DNA from: Dicyema japonicum
Lineage: Eukaryota; Dicyemida; Rhombozoa; Dicyemidae
DNA: 64,000 bases
Reading direction: 5' to 3'
NCBI GenBank assembly: GCA_011109175.1
Contig: RDEW01000002.1
Coordinates: 2,210,997-2,274,996, forward strand
Positions 45,766-56,587 of the stretch are shown piece by piece. The position numbers and the translations under genes are program-made. The first letter of the stretch is position 1. Each line of letters opens with the position of its first letter. Under the pieces are notes generated by a model that saw nothing but the letters and a program-made list of their open reading frames with translations, was not told where the DNA came from and ran no database searches.

Positions 45766-47994
45766 ATGATTTTACTATTAGCTGTGACTCGTAAGTAAAT
45801 CTTTAACAATTTTAGTATTGACCAGTGACTGCTTCGGATGTATTCACTAATTCTATTATTTTAGTGAAGTTTTATGAAACTCCATACAATTACAAAGGAC
45901 ATGCGTATTACCTATCAGCATTAGACTGGTACTATGTGTACCACATTATTATTGTTACACTTATAAATATTATATCGTGTATATTGAAAATCAAGAAGAA
46001 AATGATGCTTTGAATAGTTTGAACTGTCTAGCAATTTTAGGCGTTATCTATAGAGACAGAGGTATTGGAGTATGGAGATTGGGTTATGGAACAGAAATTT
46101 TTTACGTTGATCACACATATTAAGCTATTGTATTATTCATTTAATAAAGCAGACATACTCCAATTGGGATTCTGCATCTTCAAAACCTTACTATTGGTTA
46201 GCAGTCAAAATGATGGCACGGTCAGGCAAATGGAGAGTCGCCAACCAATATCGTAAAGCATTCTGGATTTGTGAAGCAGGTAGTAGCAATAATAAAAATA
46301 GATAAAATCGCATCAAATGGACTAAATATAACTTCCGGGAAAAGGATCAATAGTTGAAAGCAAATTATAACTTTAGTACCCTACGACAGTATGACTACAT
46401 TCAGAGGACACACATATTACATCTATAAGGCAGCCAGGGACTATGCAACCGCAAGACAAATTTGCAAGTACGACCACAATGGTTATCTCTTCATTCCAAA
46501 TGATGGAACTGAAAACTGTGCTGTTCATGGTATTTATAAATTATCAATACAATTATAGAGTTAGTTGTTGCTCCATCTTTCGTTGGAATTCTAAATTATG
46601 GGAACAATACTTATATGACAGAAAAAAACTATTTAGCGGTTTTTAGATTTTAAATAATTTAGTCATATCTTCCATGGGGGTCACTGGATATGATATACAA
46701 AGAATGTGTGGTACGTGATTATATGACTGGAGAATTTGCAACCATGGATTGTCAAGAACCTGCATATATTATCTGTGAATCAGGTGTTTTTGTAATCTAA
46801 TAAAAACAGATTCCGTAATTAGTGGTGCCACCCCAAAAGACTGCAGTGAGAAACAAATTCCGTAGAATTCTAATATTTACTTTAGACTATTTTTCACAGA
46901 TATTTTATTTTCAGAACAATTCTTTCTATGTGTTTGACTTTTTGGCTACAAGAGATCAGGCACTTAATGTTTGTGCTATGAGAAATGCGGTTCTCTATGC
47001 TCCATTTAATTCCGTCGAAAATTGTGCTGTTTTTGGTTTTTATTTAAAACTTAATTATAGAAAATGTCGAATTCGATATTGGATTAAACTATGGCTCTGT
47101 CTCCCTTAATCACGTGCTCATGAGAGGAGACCAACTCAAATCAGTACTTTTCTTATTTTATTTAAGAATTTTACTAACTGGGATACAGGTTATCCTAAGG
47201 ATTCCAAAAAATATGGGTGCGTCTATGCTCAATATGCTTCGGGGAAATGGATTAACGATAAATGCTACAACACTCGATTCGTTTGTTATAAAAATGACAA
47301 TAATTGTTTAATTTGTTATTTATTTAGACAATTACTCCAACATAAACTGCACAAATAATTTCTGGCGTATAAATGAATAAATACTTTTAGATTTAGAAAA
47401 TGAGACATACTCAGTTAAATTAAATTCAAAAACTTACACAATGTTTGGGAGAATATTATCTTATCACGATTCTGCAAGACTCTGTTCTCAGTTTGGTCTT
47501 TCTCTGGTCAAGACAACTTCTACCTACGTAATTAAGGAATTGAATAAAGGTAATAGCAAACCTGATTTTAGAAATCAAAAATCAGAGATTTTTTATGGAC
47601 TACAGAGTTTTATGGAATGACACCACTCTTACGTGGATTGGGGATAAACCTGTTTCTATTAACAGTCTCATTATTAGGACCGTACTCCATGGGCTCCTAA
47701 CGAACCATTTTATAATGACGATGGAATAATTTGCATTACTGTTGCACAAAATGGATCATGGATTGCCACAAGATGCAAAGAAAAACACATAGCTGTCTGT
47801 GTTGGGCATCGTATGATGAATTTTTATAATTTAGATTCTGCAACCTTTTCAGCATCGAAATCTGGTAAACTTTGTTCTCTAAGCATATAGGTCCTTCCAA
47901 AAAGAGTGTTGGTCTTGGGGTCGGCATCTTTTTCGGCATTCTCGTAGTTATCGCGGTTGTAGTTGGCGTCTTTATATACAAAAAGTATATTTGA
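45766..47994 (+). CDS. C-type lectin-like membrane protein with ~17 tiny introns, plus copy
   Basis: ATG at 45766. Removing GT-AG introns 45791-45815, 45840-45864, 46130-46152, 46280-46301, 46353-46376, 46530-46558, 46639-46662, 46784-46809, 46862-46885, 47036-47060, 47144-47166, 47306-47327, 47367-47390, 47550-47571, 47652-47677, 47811-47834 and 47865-47890 (22-29 nt) yields one protein: signal peptide MILLLAVTLLTSDCFG; CTLD1 (NWDSASSKPYYWLAVKMMAR, GKWRVANQYRKAFWICEA); CTLD2 (GHTYYIYKAARDYATARQIC, PWGSLD, YIICES); CTLD3 (TRDQALNVCAMRN, NWDTGYP, GKWINDKC, RFVCYK); a further C-type-like unit (SARLCSQFGLSL, LTWIGDKPDRTPWAPNEP, HIAVC); then the transmembrane helix VGLGVGIFFGILVVIAVVVG and tail YKKYI, stop at 47994. 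Type I surface receptor or adhesion protein. Defects: TAA in CTLD1 (about 46120), a 2-base deletion near 46850, and an unclear junction near 45905. Probably a recent pseudogene or an allele of a working gene. Confidence 0.8.
46530..46558 (+). other. 29-nt intron (CTLD2, plus copy)
   Basis: Counterpart of the 30-nt intron at 21753-21782. A one-base length change with a conserved spliced frame is the strongest sign that this is a true intron and not coding. Confidence 0.75.
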
Positions 47995-48179
47995 TTAAAT
48001 AATCCTCAGAAAAAATCCCTCTTCATTTAACATTTCTTCATCATTCGGAAGTTTCAGACAAAGGTTTAATTTTTTAATTTTTTGTAGACGGGGATCTGTT
48101 GCCTAATCTTAGAATTACTAACCTCCGATAACTTATCTAACACATTTAATTTTAAAATGATCTAATTTTTTAAATTTGA

Positions 48180-48340
48180 GTTCTTTATATTTTAATTCAA
48201 TAACGCCGGAACCACTGAAAACCGATTCATTCAGTCCGTTTCGACGATCTCAATAATATTTCAAGGCAAAGCGATTAGATACCATTCAGCAGGTGCCTGA
48301 GTGAACGTCTATCCTAGTGCCTTTCTCAACTTCTCCATCG
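48180..48340. other. Short spacer
   Basis: No feature seen; the lectin arm ends and LINE debris begins. Confidence 0.3.
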
Positions 48341-48600
48341 ACACTAATTGCAAATCTTAACACGCTTTTTGTATACAATCCCTCACTCCATAGAGGAGAG
48401 CACTTGGAGAGCGCATCGGTCTCTAATCTCTTCCATATATACATTGAGTCTCCTCTCAGAAGTCAAACTCGATCTCGACATGCCAGATAGTAGAACGTAG
48501 TATTCATATATCAGAGATCTCGTATTTGATGATCTCAGAGACGGGAAACCAGCCATCAGTAATTTAAATAGAGGACTCAAAATGGATCACTTATTATCCA
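48340..48600 (-). pseudogene. Jockey-like LINE RT fragment
   Basis: Minus strand MSPLFKLLMAGFPSL, SNTRSLIYEYYVLLSGMSRS and SLTSERRLNVYMEEIRDRCA align with SPLLFNIFLSDFP...LLIYADDILIMDMSG of the 38 kb LINE. The YADD box has decayed to YEYY. Confidence 0.65.
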
Positions 48601-48679
48601 ATTCACTAGCTTATTTGGGCTTCTTGGCTGATACAACTGACCGAGTACGGTCGAGTACGGTCTTCTCAACGTGACGTTG

Positions 48680-49030
48680 AAAAACGCACTTCCTCTGCTG
48701 GCCATTACTGCATTTTGGAGCCAACTGGTCTCATCCGAGACGATGGCGAACACCCCGACTGGATGACAACATTCCCTTTTGCTAATGGTAGAAACCTGAT
48801 TTGGGACGCTACTCTCAGAAGAATTTGGCCACTTCAGTATCGGACCCAGGTCATGCTTCTAAACAAAGCGAGGATCACAAGAGAAGGAAGTATCAAAGCA
48901 GTATGGAGGATCACTTGTTTGTCCCATCTGCTGTTGAGATATCACGAATCATCCTGACAAAACACAAAGTGATCCATTTCATACAGGAGATTTATAAGCC
49001 TCCGGACAACAATTTATTCTTATTTTAGAA
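48680..49030 (+). pseudogene. KRPDG-type LINE C-terminal fragment
   Basis: Plus: LEPTGLIRDDGEHPDWMTTF, then ANGRNLIWDATLRRIWPLQY and RTQVMLLNKARITREGSI. GKRPDG has become GEHPDW, but IWDAT is intact. A close inverse copy is at 55163-55411 (NGRNLVWEVT). Confidence 0.75.
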
Positions 49031-49094
49031 ATATAGCGAATTAGGTTTAAAAAACTCTAGCAATTGCTTTTGCATGTCGCCGTTTTTGTAAGAC

Positions 49095-49250
49095 AAGGCT
49101 AAGCGGATCTGAGGATCTACGCATCTTCACGTTTAGTCATTAGATTATTTCTATCAGCACTGTCTTGATGCGCCAGGAAAAAGGGACAACATCATTGTTT
49201 CTTGGGTATATTTTCCCGGCAAAACTTTCTAGGTAATTTAACTGTAATTT
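49095..49250 (-). pseudogene. LINE linker fragment
   Basis: DNA similar to 39100-39240: TCTACGCATCTTC, TTTAGTC-TTAGATTATTTCT, GTGCCA/GCGCCAGGAA, GGGACAACAT and GGGTATATTTT. Minus-strand coding sense. Confidence 0.55.
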
Positions 49251-49364
49251 GTTTAATCGTTTGTTCAATTTCCCGGAGTTTTGGGCTCAGTATGCCACAA
49301 CATTGATTTTGTCCATAAACACTCGATTGTGAGGCTAATTTAAGTTCATAAACACTCGATTGTT

Positions 49365-49425
49365 GGCTTCCTCAACTGACATTTGTTTAATTGTTAAAAA
49401 ATTTTTAAATAAAAAAAATTAAGTT
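49365..49425 (+). mobile_element. KRPDG-type LINE 3' end (solo)
   Basis: GGCTTCCTCAACTGACATTT followed by GTTTAATTGTTAAAAA, as at 31740-31800. Only about 60 bp left. Confidence 0.65.
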
Positions 49426-49779
49426 CTTGTGTCGTAGAACTCAGAGACTCCAGCTCCATCTCAGATTCACGCACAATATCACCGGAATGTGGTTGCTGCC
49501 AAAATACCTAAAGAGTTATCAGTACGTTCAGTTCCAACGTATTTTTTTAGTGGTATTAGCCACTTTTTCCCAGTTCCAACGTATTGTCTTCCTGGAGAGA
49601 CTTGACCCCAAGCATCTCAGTGCATTCATTGTATTTTTACATCAGCCCATCTATGCGCCCAGATGACGTCCACGGTCGATATTTTATCCAGGTTTCCGCT
49701 TTGACAGGGAATACAAAACTTTCAACTTTCTCCTTTAGTCGGAGCAGTATAATAAGGGCTAATGTTTTCCTAGTGTCTT

Positions 49780-50235
49780 ATTAGAATAATTGGAGGTCCT
49801 TTGGTTCACCTGCCTTCGGTAGGGGAATTAACCATCCGCTACCAATAGTTAGTTCTTGGTCTTCTTCAAGAGCTTTATTTAGTGTTTGAGTGATAACCCC
49901 TGCCAGCTCGATAGGCCCAAGTTTGTTTTTGTAATTTCTTGATTTTGAATTTTTAAAATCAATAAAGTCAATTTTTGAGGTCAAATTTTTGATTTATAGT
50001 CAAAAAATCGCCCTAGTGATAAAATGTAAAATGTCAGCTTTTGTGGTTCTTTCCACGGTAGTCTTTGTTTCTTGGAGACAGCAAACCCCGATATGCTGAG
50101 ACCAAAGATCCCGTGCTAGTTGGTCCTTTTTGTGATTGAATTTCAGTTGAAACTTCCGAGAGAGAATCTGGAAGAAATTGCGAGCCACGAAAAGGTCATT
50201 TGTGCAAGAGAAGCACGTCACCACCTCAACCAAAA
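49780..50235 (-). pseudogene. LINE endonuclease and RT fragments
   Basis: Minus strand: LARDLWSQHIGVCCLQETKT (50130-50070) is the apurinic-endonuclease LQE(T/S) motif, though directly upstream it reads in a 77-codon frame that also includes LINE-like sequence. Then GPIELAGVITQTLNKALEED and SGWLIPLPKAGEPKDLQ (49930-49800), the finger region of an RT. A deletion has brought the two close together. Confidence 0.55.
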
Positions 50236-50499
50236 AAACTCAACATACAGGGTTTTCCGATTTGTTTAATAATTTCCCACTCTGTCATACAATTCGGCCA
50301 CCTGGGGGACATAAACAAGAGTTGGATAAACTTGACACGTTTCTCAGGGCCATTCTCAAAAAACAAAAACCGAGGAAAATATCGAATGAAAAATTATACA
50401 AAATATGCAACACTAAAGCAACAAGCCATGAAATTGTGGAGTCCAGATGGAGGCTATTTGGGAATGTCTGTGTAGTATTGCCGTTGAAGAGTATTTTTT

Positions 50500-50944
50500 G
50501 ATGACCTGGATGATATTAGAATGGGAGCAAAGTCCAAAGGTGCTGAAACTGATGACAGTTTGGCTCAAACAAAACCCGATCTAGTCAGGGCAACGCGAAC
50601 GACGATTCACTAACTATACGTCACAGTCCGTCGGTGTTTGTGTTCTTTGACTGGGAATTAAAATTAAGACATGATTGACCACAATAAAACAACTTGGTCT
50701 CTCACAATAACATGGTTCTAGGTTCACTTAAATTTCAAGTGAAGTCAACTATTTTGTAGCACTTTTATCGTTAGAAGCCGTTAAACGCGTAAATTCTAAA
50801 AAAAGCTAATTTCTCGTTACGAGTAACGTAGTTGATATGGAAAAGCGGAGGGAACTATAGAGGAGCACTTCAGAAACCCCTGCTCCTGTTGAAGACTACA
50901 GGGATCACTTAATTAGTTGATTTAGCTCCCTCTTTCTTGATGTT
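50500..50944. other. No gene; one LINE-end-like segment
   Basis: CTACAGGGATCACTTAATTA (50905) resembles the LINE 3' ends at 56470 and 61185 (GGCTGGGATCACTTAATTT). Otherwise nothing recognised. Confidence 0.4.
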
Positions 50945-51112
50945 CCATATAAACGATCCGGTCCCGCAGTGAAATGTTCATTGATGATGGAGTCAATCGT
51001 CAAGCCAATGCATCTTAGATGTGTACCACATTCAACCGAAATGTACAGCAGCGAGATTCGAACTAGGGATTATCAGGCCTCTTGCCCGGGACTCGTTACA
51101 CTGCACCACCGT
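50945..51112 (-). mobile_element. tRNA-derived SINE, 5' half
   Basis: Reverse complement carries the B box (GAGATTCGAACTAGGG on plus, i.e. GGTTCGAATCTC-like) and A box (GTTACACTGCACCACC on plus, i.e. GGTGGTGCAGTGTAAC). Body blocks GATCCGGTCCCGCAGTGAAA and GATGATGGAGTCAATCGTCA match the family. The tail half is absent. Confidence 0.75.
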
Positions 51113-53000
51113 AATTTTTATTAAAGTGACATAATGCTCATTCAAGCATTCGCATTACGACTTAGAGGCACTTAGAATTAACGATAGTTTTACATTCAAA
51201 TTATAAGCCCATTCCCTAAAGAGTATTTGTTTGGTCCTTGAAACCTTGTGGTTTATTGATTGGACGCACTTTGATGTACTATTGTATAGCTCTAGTGCAC
51301 TTTATGTCCTCACTCCTTTTGTGGCCACCACTCCTCTTTACCGACGTACGTAAATTGGATGATGTAAAAGATGTCCTCTTTCCTTTTGAACCTCTTCAAG
51401 TTGACAGTAAATCATTTTTTTGAATGTCCTGGACTAGTACACTGTTCGTCTACCATGCCAAGTTGACTGATCTATGGGAGAGACAGGTATTTGCTGCGTA
51501 CTACTTAATAGCCCCTGGGCTCCGAAATGTTAGTGAGATATGGTCACTCAATTAAGTAACTAACACCTAATTAAGGAATATTCAGTTCCCACGTTTTCAA
51601 GCACTACGCATATCCACATCCGCCATTGTAAAAAGCCCTTTAGTTAGGTTGAGAAGAGAGAACAAACGGCAGTGTCCAACTTCACTCGGATCTATCCTTT
51701 GTCTTTATTAAATTGATATTTTTTAAGTATTTCTATGACGTCATCAATTGCGGTTTATTCGATTATGCCTTGAAGTACTTTAATGGTTGACTAGATAGCC
51801 TTGTTCGTTAGGAAAATAGAGTTGACGTATCAATTGTCTCCCGACTGATGCTCTGCTCATTGGGAGAAGGTAGATGAGGCGTTGAATCCTTCACGAGGGA
51901 ATTAAGATAGTAATGATTCAGAGATACGCAATTCGAATAGTTGTTGTTAGGAGTTATTCGGGGGGTAATAGAGTTATCAGTCTTCCACCTGTAAGGACTT
52001 ACACATTGGTCATAAATAATTAATTTATTATGATTGAATTTCAGTTGAAATTATCGTTTTGTAGAATCATGGCTAACGAAAAGCGAGAAAAATAATAAAT
52101 ATTACGAACAACCAAAATGGTCATGTTTTAGTGGCAGACAAATACTTCTTCTAAGCAATATGAGTTGAAAGCTCGATAGTTCCCAGTTTCAGTCTCCTTA
52201 AGCGTAAGTCTTTATTCAAACACCACTCTCATGATGGTTTTAGTGGCCGTAAAAGCGATTGCCACGTTGTTAATCGTGGTTTATCCAGAAGGTTGAATTC
52301 TTGGAAAAAAGAATCGGGTGATAATTCTCCAGAACCTTAATATTATCTGCAGGATACAGTGAATGCCTGAGAAGCGATTTTTTCTGGACAGAGGGTGGTA
52401 GGCTTTATCTGACTTTACGCAAATAGAGTTTTACTATAAAGACATTAGAGAGACCACGTGGACAATGTTTAGGGACTCTACCGCGGGTTTTCCTACCTTA
52501 AATAAATCTGAGTAATCTTTGTGTTCAATACTGCACGTGGTGTTTCATGATCTCCACGTGGTGGAAGTGCTTGGCGACAACCATAAATCATGCTGTTAGA
52601 AATCATTTACGTGCAGTCTCAAGAATGACCATCAATTTTCAAGTTTTACTATTTTGCAAGGTCAAAATCGAAACTGTTATTCATCTCTCGATAAAAAATT
52701 TATTTTCCAGGATGGATGACTCACCATCAATGCTAATACAGAAAAACAAGTTAACAGTTGACAACAAATTAAGTACCACAGTTGCAGAAACTGAGTCCTT
52801 CCAATGTCACAAAGTCCATCAAGACCTAGTATAAAGTGTCCATTCAGTGCAGCCGTTGGAACCCCTCCAGTAGAGTGGGGATTCTTTTGCATGCCACCCT
52901 GCTACTGGATTAAATGACACGACTCTATTAGAAACGAAATGGGGATGAACATAATTATGCTAACTTTTATGCTAAAAGTCTACTTTATGAGACAGCTCTT
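51113..53000. other. Long stretch without a recognised gene
   Basis: About 1.9 kb; the readings at 51238-51423 and 52547-52834 are Leu/Ile-rich or mixed and match no family. Likely decayed transposon DNA. Confidence 0.4.
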
Positions 53001-54320
53001 GATTTATTTACCCCCGCTCCATTTGAGTGAAAGATACTGGTGGCTAACAAATACGTAACAGTCAAGAGTGGACGCTCCCAGAGATCTACAGGTATATTTG
53101 GTTCTGTGGAGAACTAGGAGATGGACCCGGACAAGAGACGAGGTGACACGTCTTCTGGTCGTCAAGAAATGAGAAAGCTCTTATTGTAATGAATTATGAT
53201 TTACAGGGAAGTAAATAAATGAAATAATTTGATTTAAAATATAAACCTGGTGACGACCTGGACACTGAGGGATCTGGCTGAGAACTGAAGAGCTTGGAGC
53301 AAGCTAACTTTTTCTCTTATATTTCTTATGCCTGCAAATACTAGTACTTAGTCAAGACGTTTGAGCAACCACCGACACACTGATATCCTCAGCAAACGTG
53401 TGTTTAATGCTTCTCCATGAAAATTGAACTTTGTTACCTTCCAAATCCAAAAAATCGTCCAATTCAATGTTAGGTCCCTTTTATACCCAATTTACGAGCC
53501 ATGGTTGTGCCGTTTGGTGAACAAGCCAATCCAGATCAAAAATTGAGAAGATTAATTTTACACAGTCGCCAAGACCATTGTTCGACAAAGGCAACGCAGT
53601 TCAAGGACCTCATGCGGTAATCGGGTGCCACATTCTCGAATGGCCAAAACGAGGATACAGAAAAAGTGTGGTTCCAGAAAGAAACACAATACTAAACAAT
53701 GTGATCAAAAATGATGCCTTACCCAATATTTAGTTAATATCATGGTGATTTGGTCTAATAATGTGTATTCGTAATACAGAGAAATGTATGTGGGAGATAA
53801 ATCAAAGGGGGTTGATACTTTGGATACATCGAGAGTAGTAAAGTACTAGTAACGTATATATAATTTCCACTATCGCATTTTAAGGGATAAGTCCTTCTGA
53901 AAGCAAATCCATACAGAATCACTGTTGTGGGAACCCTCCAAGGATTGATTCAGTTACGTGGGGGAGGAAAATAAAAGGTTTATAGATTTTATATATTGAG
54001 TAACCCTAAGACTGCTACAAAAAGTTTTCAAAAATTAACTATTAGATGATCCCCCATAATAATAGCATTTTTCTTACATGTTTCGTTAATAAATCTACGG
54101 TCTCCCAAAAGTATATCCACATCAATTTGGTACTTAGAAGCCATAATTTGATGTACTTTTTAGCCAAAGAGTATTCATTCTCAAGGCAGAGTATTGGATT
54201 CCTCGGAAACATTCCCATCCCTTATACACGAATCCAATAAACAAAGCAGGAACAGCATAATTCAACGACGTTCTAATAAACTCTGTAGACAACTGATAGA
54301 CTTTCCTTGCTCTTGACAAA
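53000..54320 (-). pseudogene. CR1-like LINE, C-terminal third
   Basis: Minus strand: QLSTEFIRTSLNYAVPALF and RIQYSALRMNTLWLKSTS (54300-54140) match YKQFIRTTLNYASPSWAP...QNSALRIITGCLKSTPT of the 611-codon RT. Between them a plus-oriented piece (54200-54236, FLGNIPIPYTRIQ, 30 bp nearly identical to 57140-57172) is inserted. At the far end 53030-53190 corresponds to the LINE 3' end (ATCTCTGGGAGCGTCCACTC on minus; GATCTCTGGGAGCGGCCTGT at 57690). The middle (53200-54100) has no readable blocks. Confidence 0.55.
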
Positions 54321-54634
54321 TGGCGTCTCCACCACGGACAGCAGCAAGTTGAACCTTATCTGAAATTTTTGGCATATTTAAGAAACTTCAACTACCAAAG
54401 ATATACACTTTAACTACTAGTCCCAATATTTTTTGGTTTTTTACATAGGAAGAGGAGGGTTGTTAGGACTAGCATAGGTGCCATGTTGAACTGACGACAG
54501 TCACTTTTAAAAACGGTTTGTTGTAGGAACGTCCAAGACGGCCAAACAGAACCTGAGTATAAGCGATAAGTCCCTGTTCTTCCCCAAGAAACTCGGAAAT
54601 ATTGCCATGCTCAGAAGCCATGATGACCGCTAAA

Positions 54635-54745
54635 CTTAATGGCTAATCCGGTTAGTTTCTATAGCTGTAAGAGGGGAAACGTTGCATCAATAAAGTCGAC
54701 AGGAATAAAATAATAACTTGTAGCAGTTATTAGTTCTTTACACAT
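54635..54745 (+). mobile_element. KRPDG-type LINE 3' end (solo)
   Basis: Matches 9460-9545: AGCTGTAAGAGGGGAAACG, ATCAATAAAGTCGACAGGAA and TAAAATAATAAC. Encodes the last codons (VSIAVRGET-like) and the UTR. Confidence 0.6.
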
Positions 54746-54861
54746 AACTAAGCCCTCTCAGTCACGACAGAAAACAATCCATGACTGGATATCCACTAAA
54801 GCCATCAGATGCCTTGGTATAAACAAGCTTCTGGAGCGTTTCCACCTATTGTTGACGGAAC

Positions 54862-55098
54862 GTGGTGGTCATCATTCGAATTTACATTCATATATGTACA
54901 GGATTGGACAATCGTCTTCTCCACTGTCTCCACCAAACTTTCTTGACGACCAGAAGACATCTTTTCACCTATCTGGGTTCACCTAACAGTTCTCTTCAGA
55001 ACCAAATATACCTGTCGGATATCTTGGAGCATCCGCTCTTGGCTAACGTTTTTGTTAGCCACCGCTTTCTTTTACCTGAAGGCACAGGGGGTAAATAA
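54862..55098 (+). pseudogene. CR1-like LINE C-terminal end
   Basis: Plus frame: TTRRHLFTYLGSPNSSLQNQ, IYLSDILEHPLLANVFVSHR, FLLPEGTGGK and stop. This is the end of a jockey/CR1 RT (RHLF...(L)LE.P..V..FL). The DNA is the inverse of 53030-53180. Confidence 0.55.
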
Positions 55099-55162
55099 GA
55101 ATATGGTTGCAATAGTTATATGTTTGACATCACCCCAGATGTGATGAGTAAAAAAATTAATA

Positions 55163-55411
55163 TTAGTTATCATTAAAGACTCTCAATAGCAAATGGGACA
55201 GACGAGTGATCCTCCGTAATGCTTCAGTACTTCCTTCTCTTCTGATCTTCGACTCGGTTGAAAGCATAACCTGGGTCAGAGACTGAAACTGCCAAATTTT
55301 TCTAGAGTATGTATCAACACACGTAACTTCCCAAACAAGGTTCCGACCATTAGCAAAAAAAGACCTTGGCCCACAAGCTGACATTCTGTGGTAATTATGA
55401 TATCTTTCCAA
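55163..55411 (-). pseudogene. KRPDG-type LINE C-terminal fragment
   Basis: Minus: FANGRNLVWEVTCVDTYSRK, IWQFQSLTQVMLSTESKIRR then EGSTEALRRITRLSHLLLR. Inverse relative of 48760-48960 (NGRNLIWDAT...RREGS). The catalytic-like WD is now WE. Confidence 0.7.
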
Positions 55412-56240
55412 AATGTCTAGTCGATATGACTTCCCAAGTCACTTTTTACAAAAAAAACCGTAAAGCCAATTTCTTATAAGAATAGTACACCGAAATATCG
55501 AGTTTACAATAAGTCTTCCAAATAAAATAACTTACACCTGATAAAATGAGTCTTGAGAGTTTTAATGATGCCAATATCATGGGTTAAAGCAAACCCGAGC
55601 TTGTAATTCAGTTTCATCCAGATTATTGACTTTGTCGGGTTTATATGCTTTGAAAAGTCAAGTCGTCAAAGTTCGCATTTCTCTGTGTAACTCTATTGAT
55701 TTGTTTATTATGATAAAGCGAGACTTCATTATTCTAGTTTTCAGACAGGTGATTCATTATAACTTGGGTCGATTTTCCCATCGTCTTGTCATGGAATATA
55801 CGCAACTACCGGTGAGAGTTATTAATTTATACTATTATCCTTGAATTTTATGCTATATCTGTTGAACCTTGCTTAGTATTTTCTAAAGTAACAATTCACC
55901 TTCTTGGCGTTTATGAATAAGCCCAGCAAGGTGACATCAATGAAATTCCTATTTTCGGTTATTTTTAACAACATTGAACAGATAAGGAGAATCCTAAAAT
56001 GATGCCCCTATTGGAAATACAATCATATTTTTTAAATGAATAGAAAGTTTATTATTATCCTTTTTTGGTCCATCCCATAAGGTTGGGGAGAATGTGGTCT
56101 TATCTTACAAACACAACAACGTCGTGAGTGAATTAGATAACATTTAAAAAAATTTATTGTTAAATTTTTATTTTTATAATTTCTAACTAATATAAAGTTT
56201 ATCCACAAGTCAATCCACGAAAAATTGAGGGTCTTCCCAC
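55412..56240. other. No gene recognised
   Basis: Only short frames (e.g. 55626-55844). AT-rich from 56020 on. Confidence 0.4.
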
Positions 56241-56249
56241 ATCCTACTC

Positions 56250-56558
56250 ATGGAAGCTAAGATCCGTAGTCGTGGCTCCGGATTTCTTCGCGTCTGTGAA
56301 GAAGATGGAAATCCGTTTCGCCTAATCTTTTCCATGACAAGAGAAAACCGATTGGATAAGAAATTCCCCTTCCCGATCGGATTCATCTACAAGACCGAGA
56401 GAAGGCTTTTCCGGAAAGTAGTGGGGACGATGGAAGATCACAGACGTCGAATGGCACAATTGATTGCGAGGACTGGGATCACCTTACTGTTTGACTCTTT
56501 TGTCTTTCTTTCTCGGTGTTCCCGGGGTTATTAAATAAATAAATAAAAATAAAATCCT
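56250..56558 (+). pseudogene. LINE C-terminus and 3' end
   Basis: The 94-codon frame MEAKIRSRGSGFLRVCEEDG ... RRLFRKVVGTMEDHRRRMAQ, LIARTGIT ... SRCSRGY ends in TAAATAAATAAATAAAAATA. The block RRxFRxxVGxxxxHxxRxxx...GIT is shared with 61120-61200 (RRHFRNAVGSLAEHSKRIRE...AGIT), so both are 3' ends of one LINE family. Confidence 0.6.
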
Positions 56559-56587
56559 CAATAAAACCAAAACGCGAGGCAATTTCG

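Larger units (their letters stand above)
45600..48140. repeat. Right arm of the 2.5 kb inverted duplication
   Basis: Inverse copy of 20170-22720. It contains the complete lectin-like gene plus about 160 bp upstream and 150 bp downstream. The junctions are not marked by a target duplication that I can see. Confidence 0.85.
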
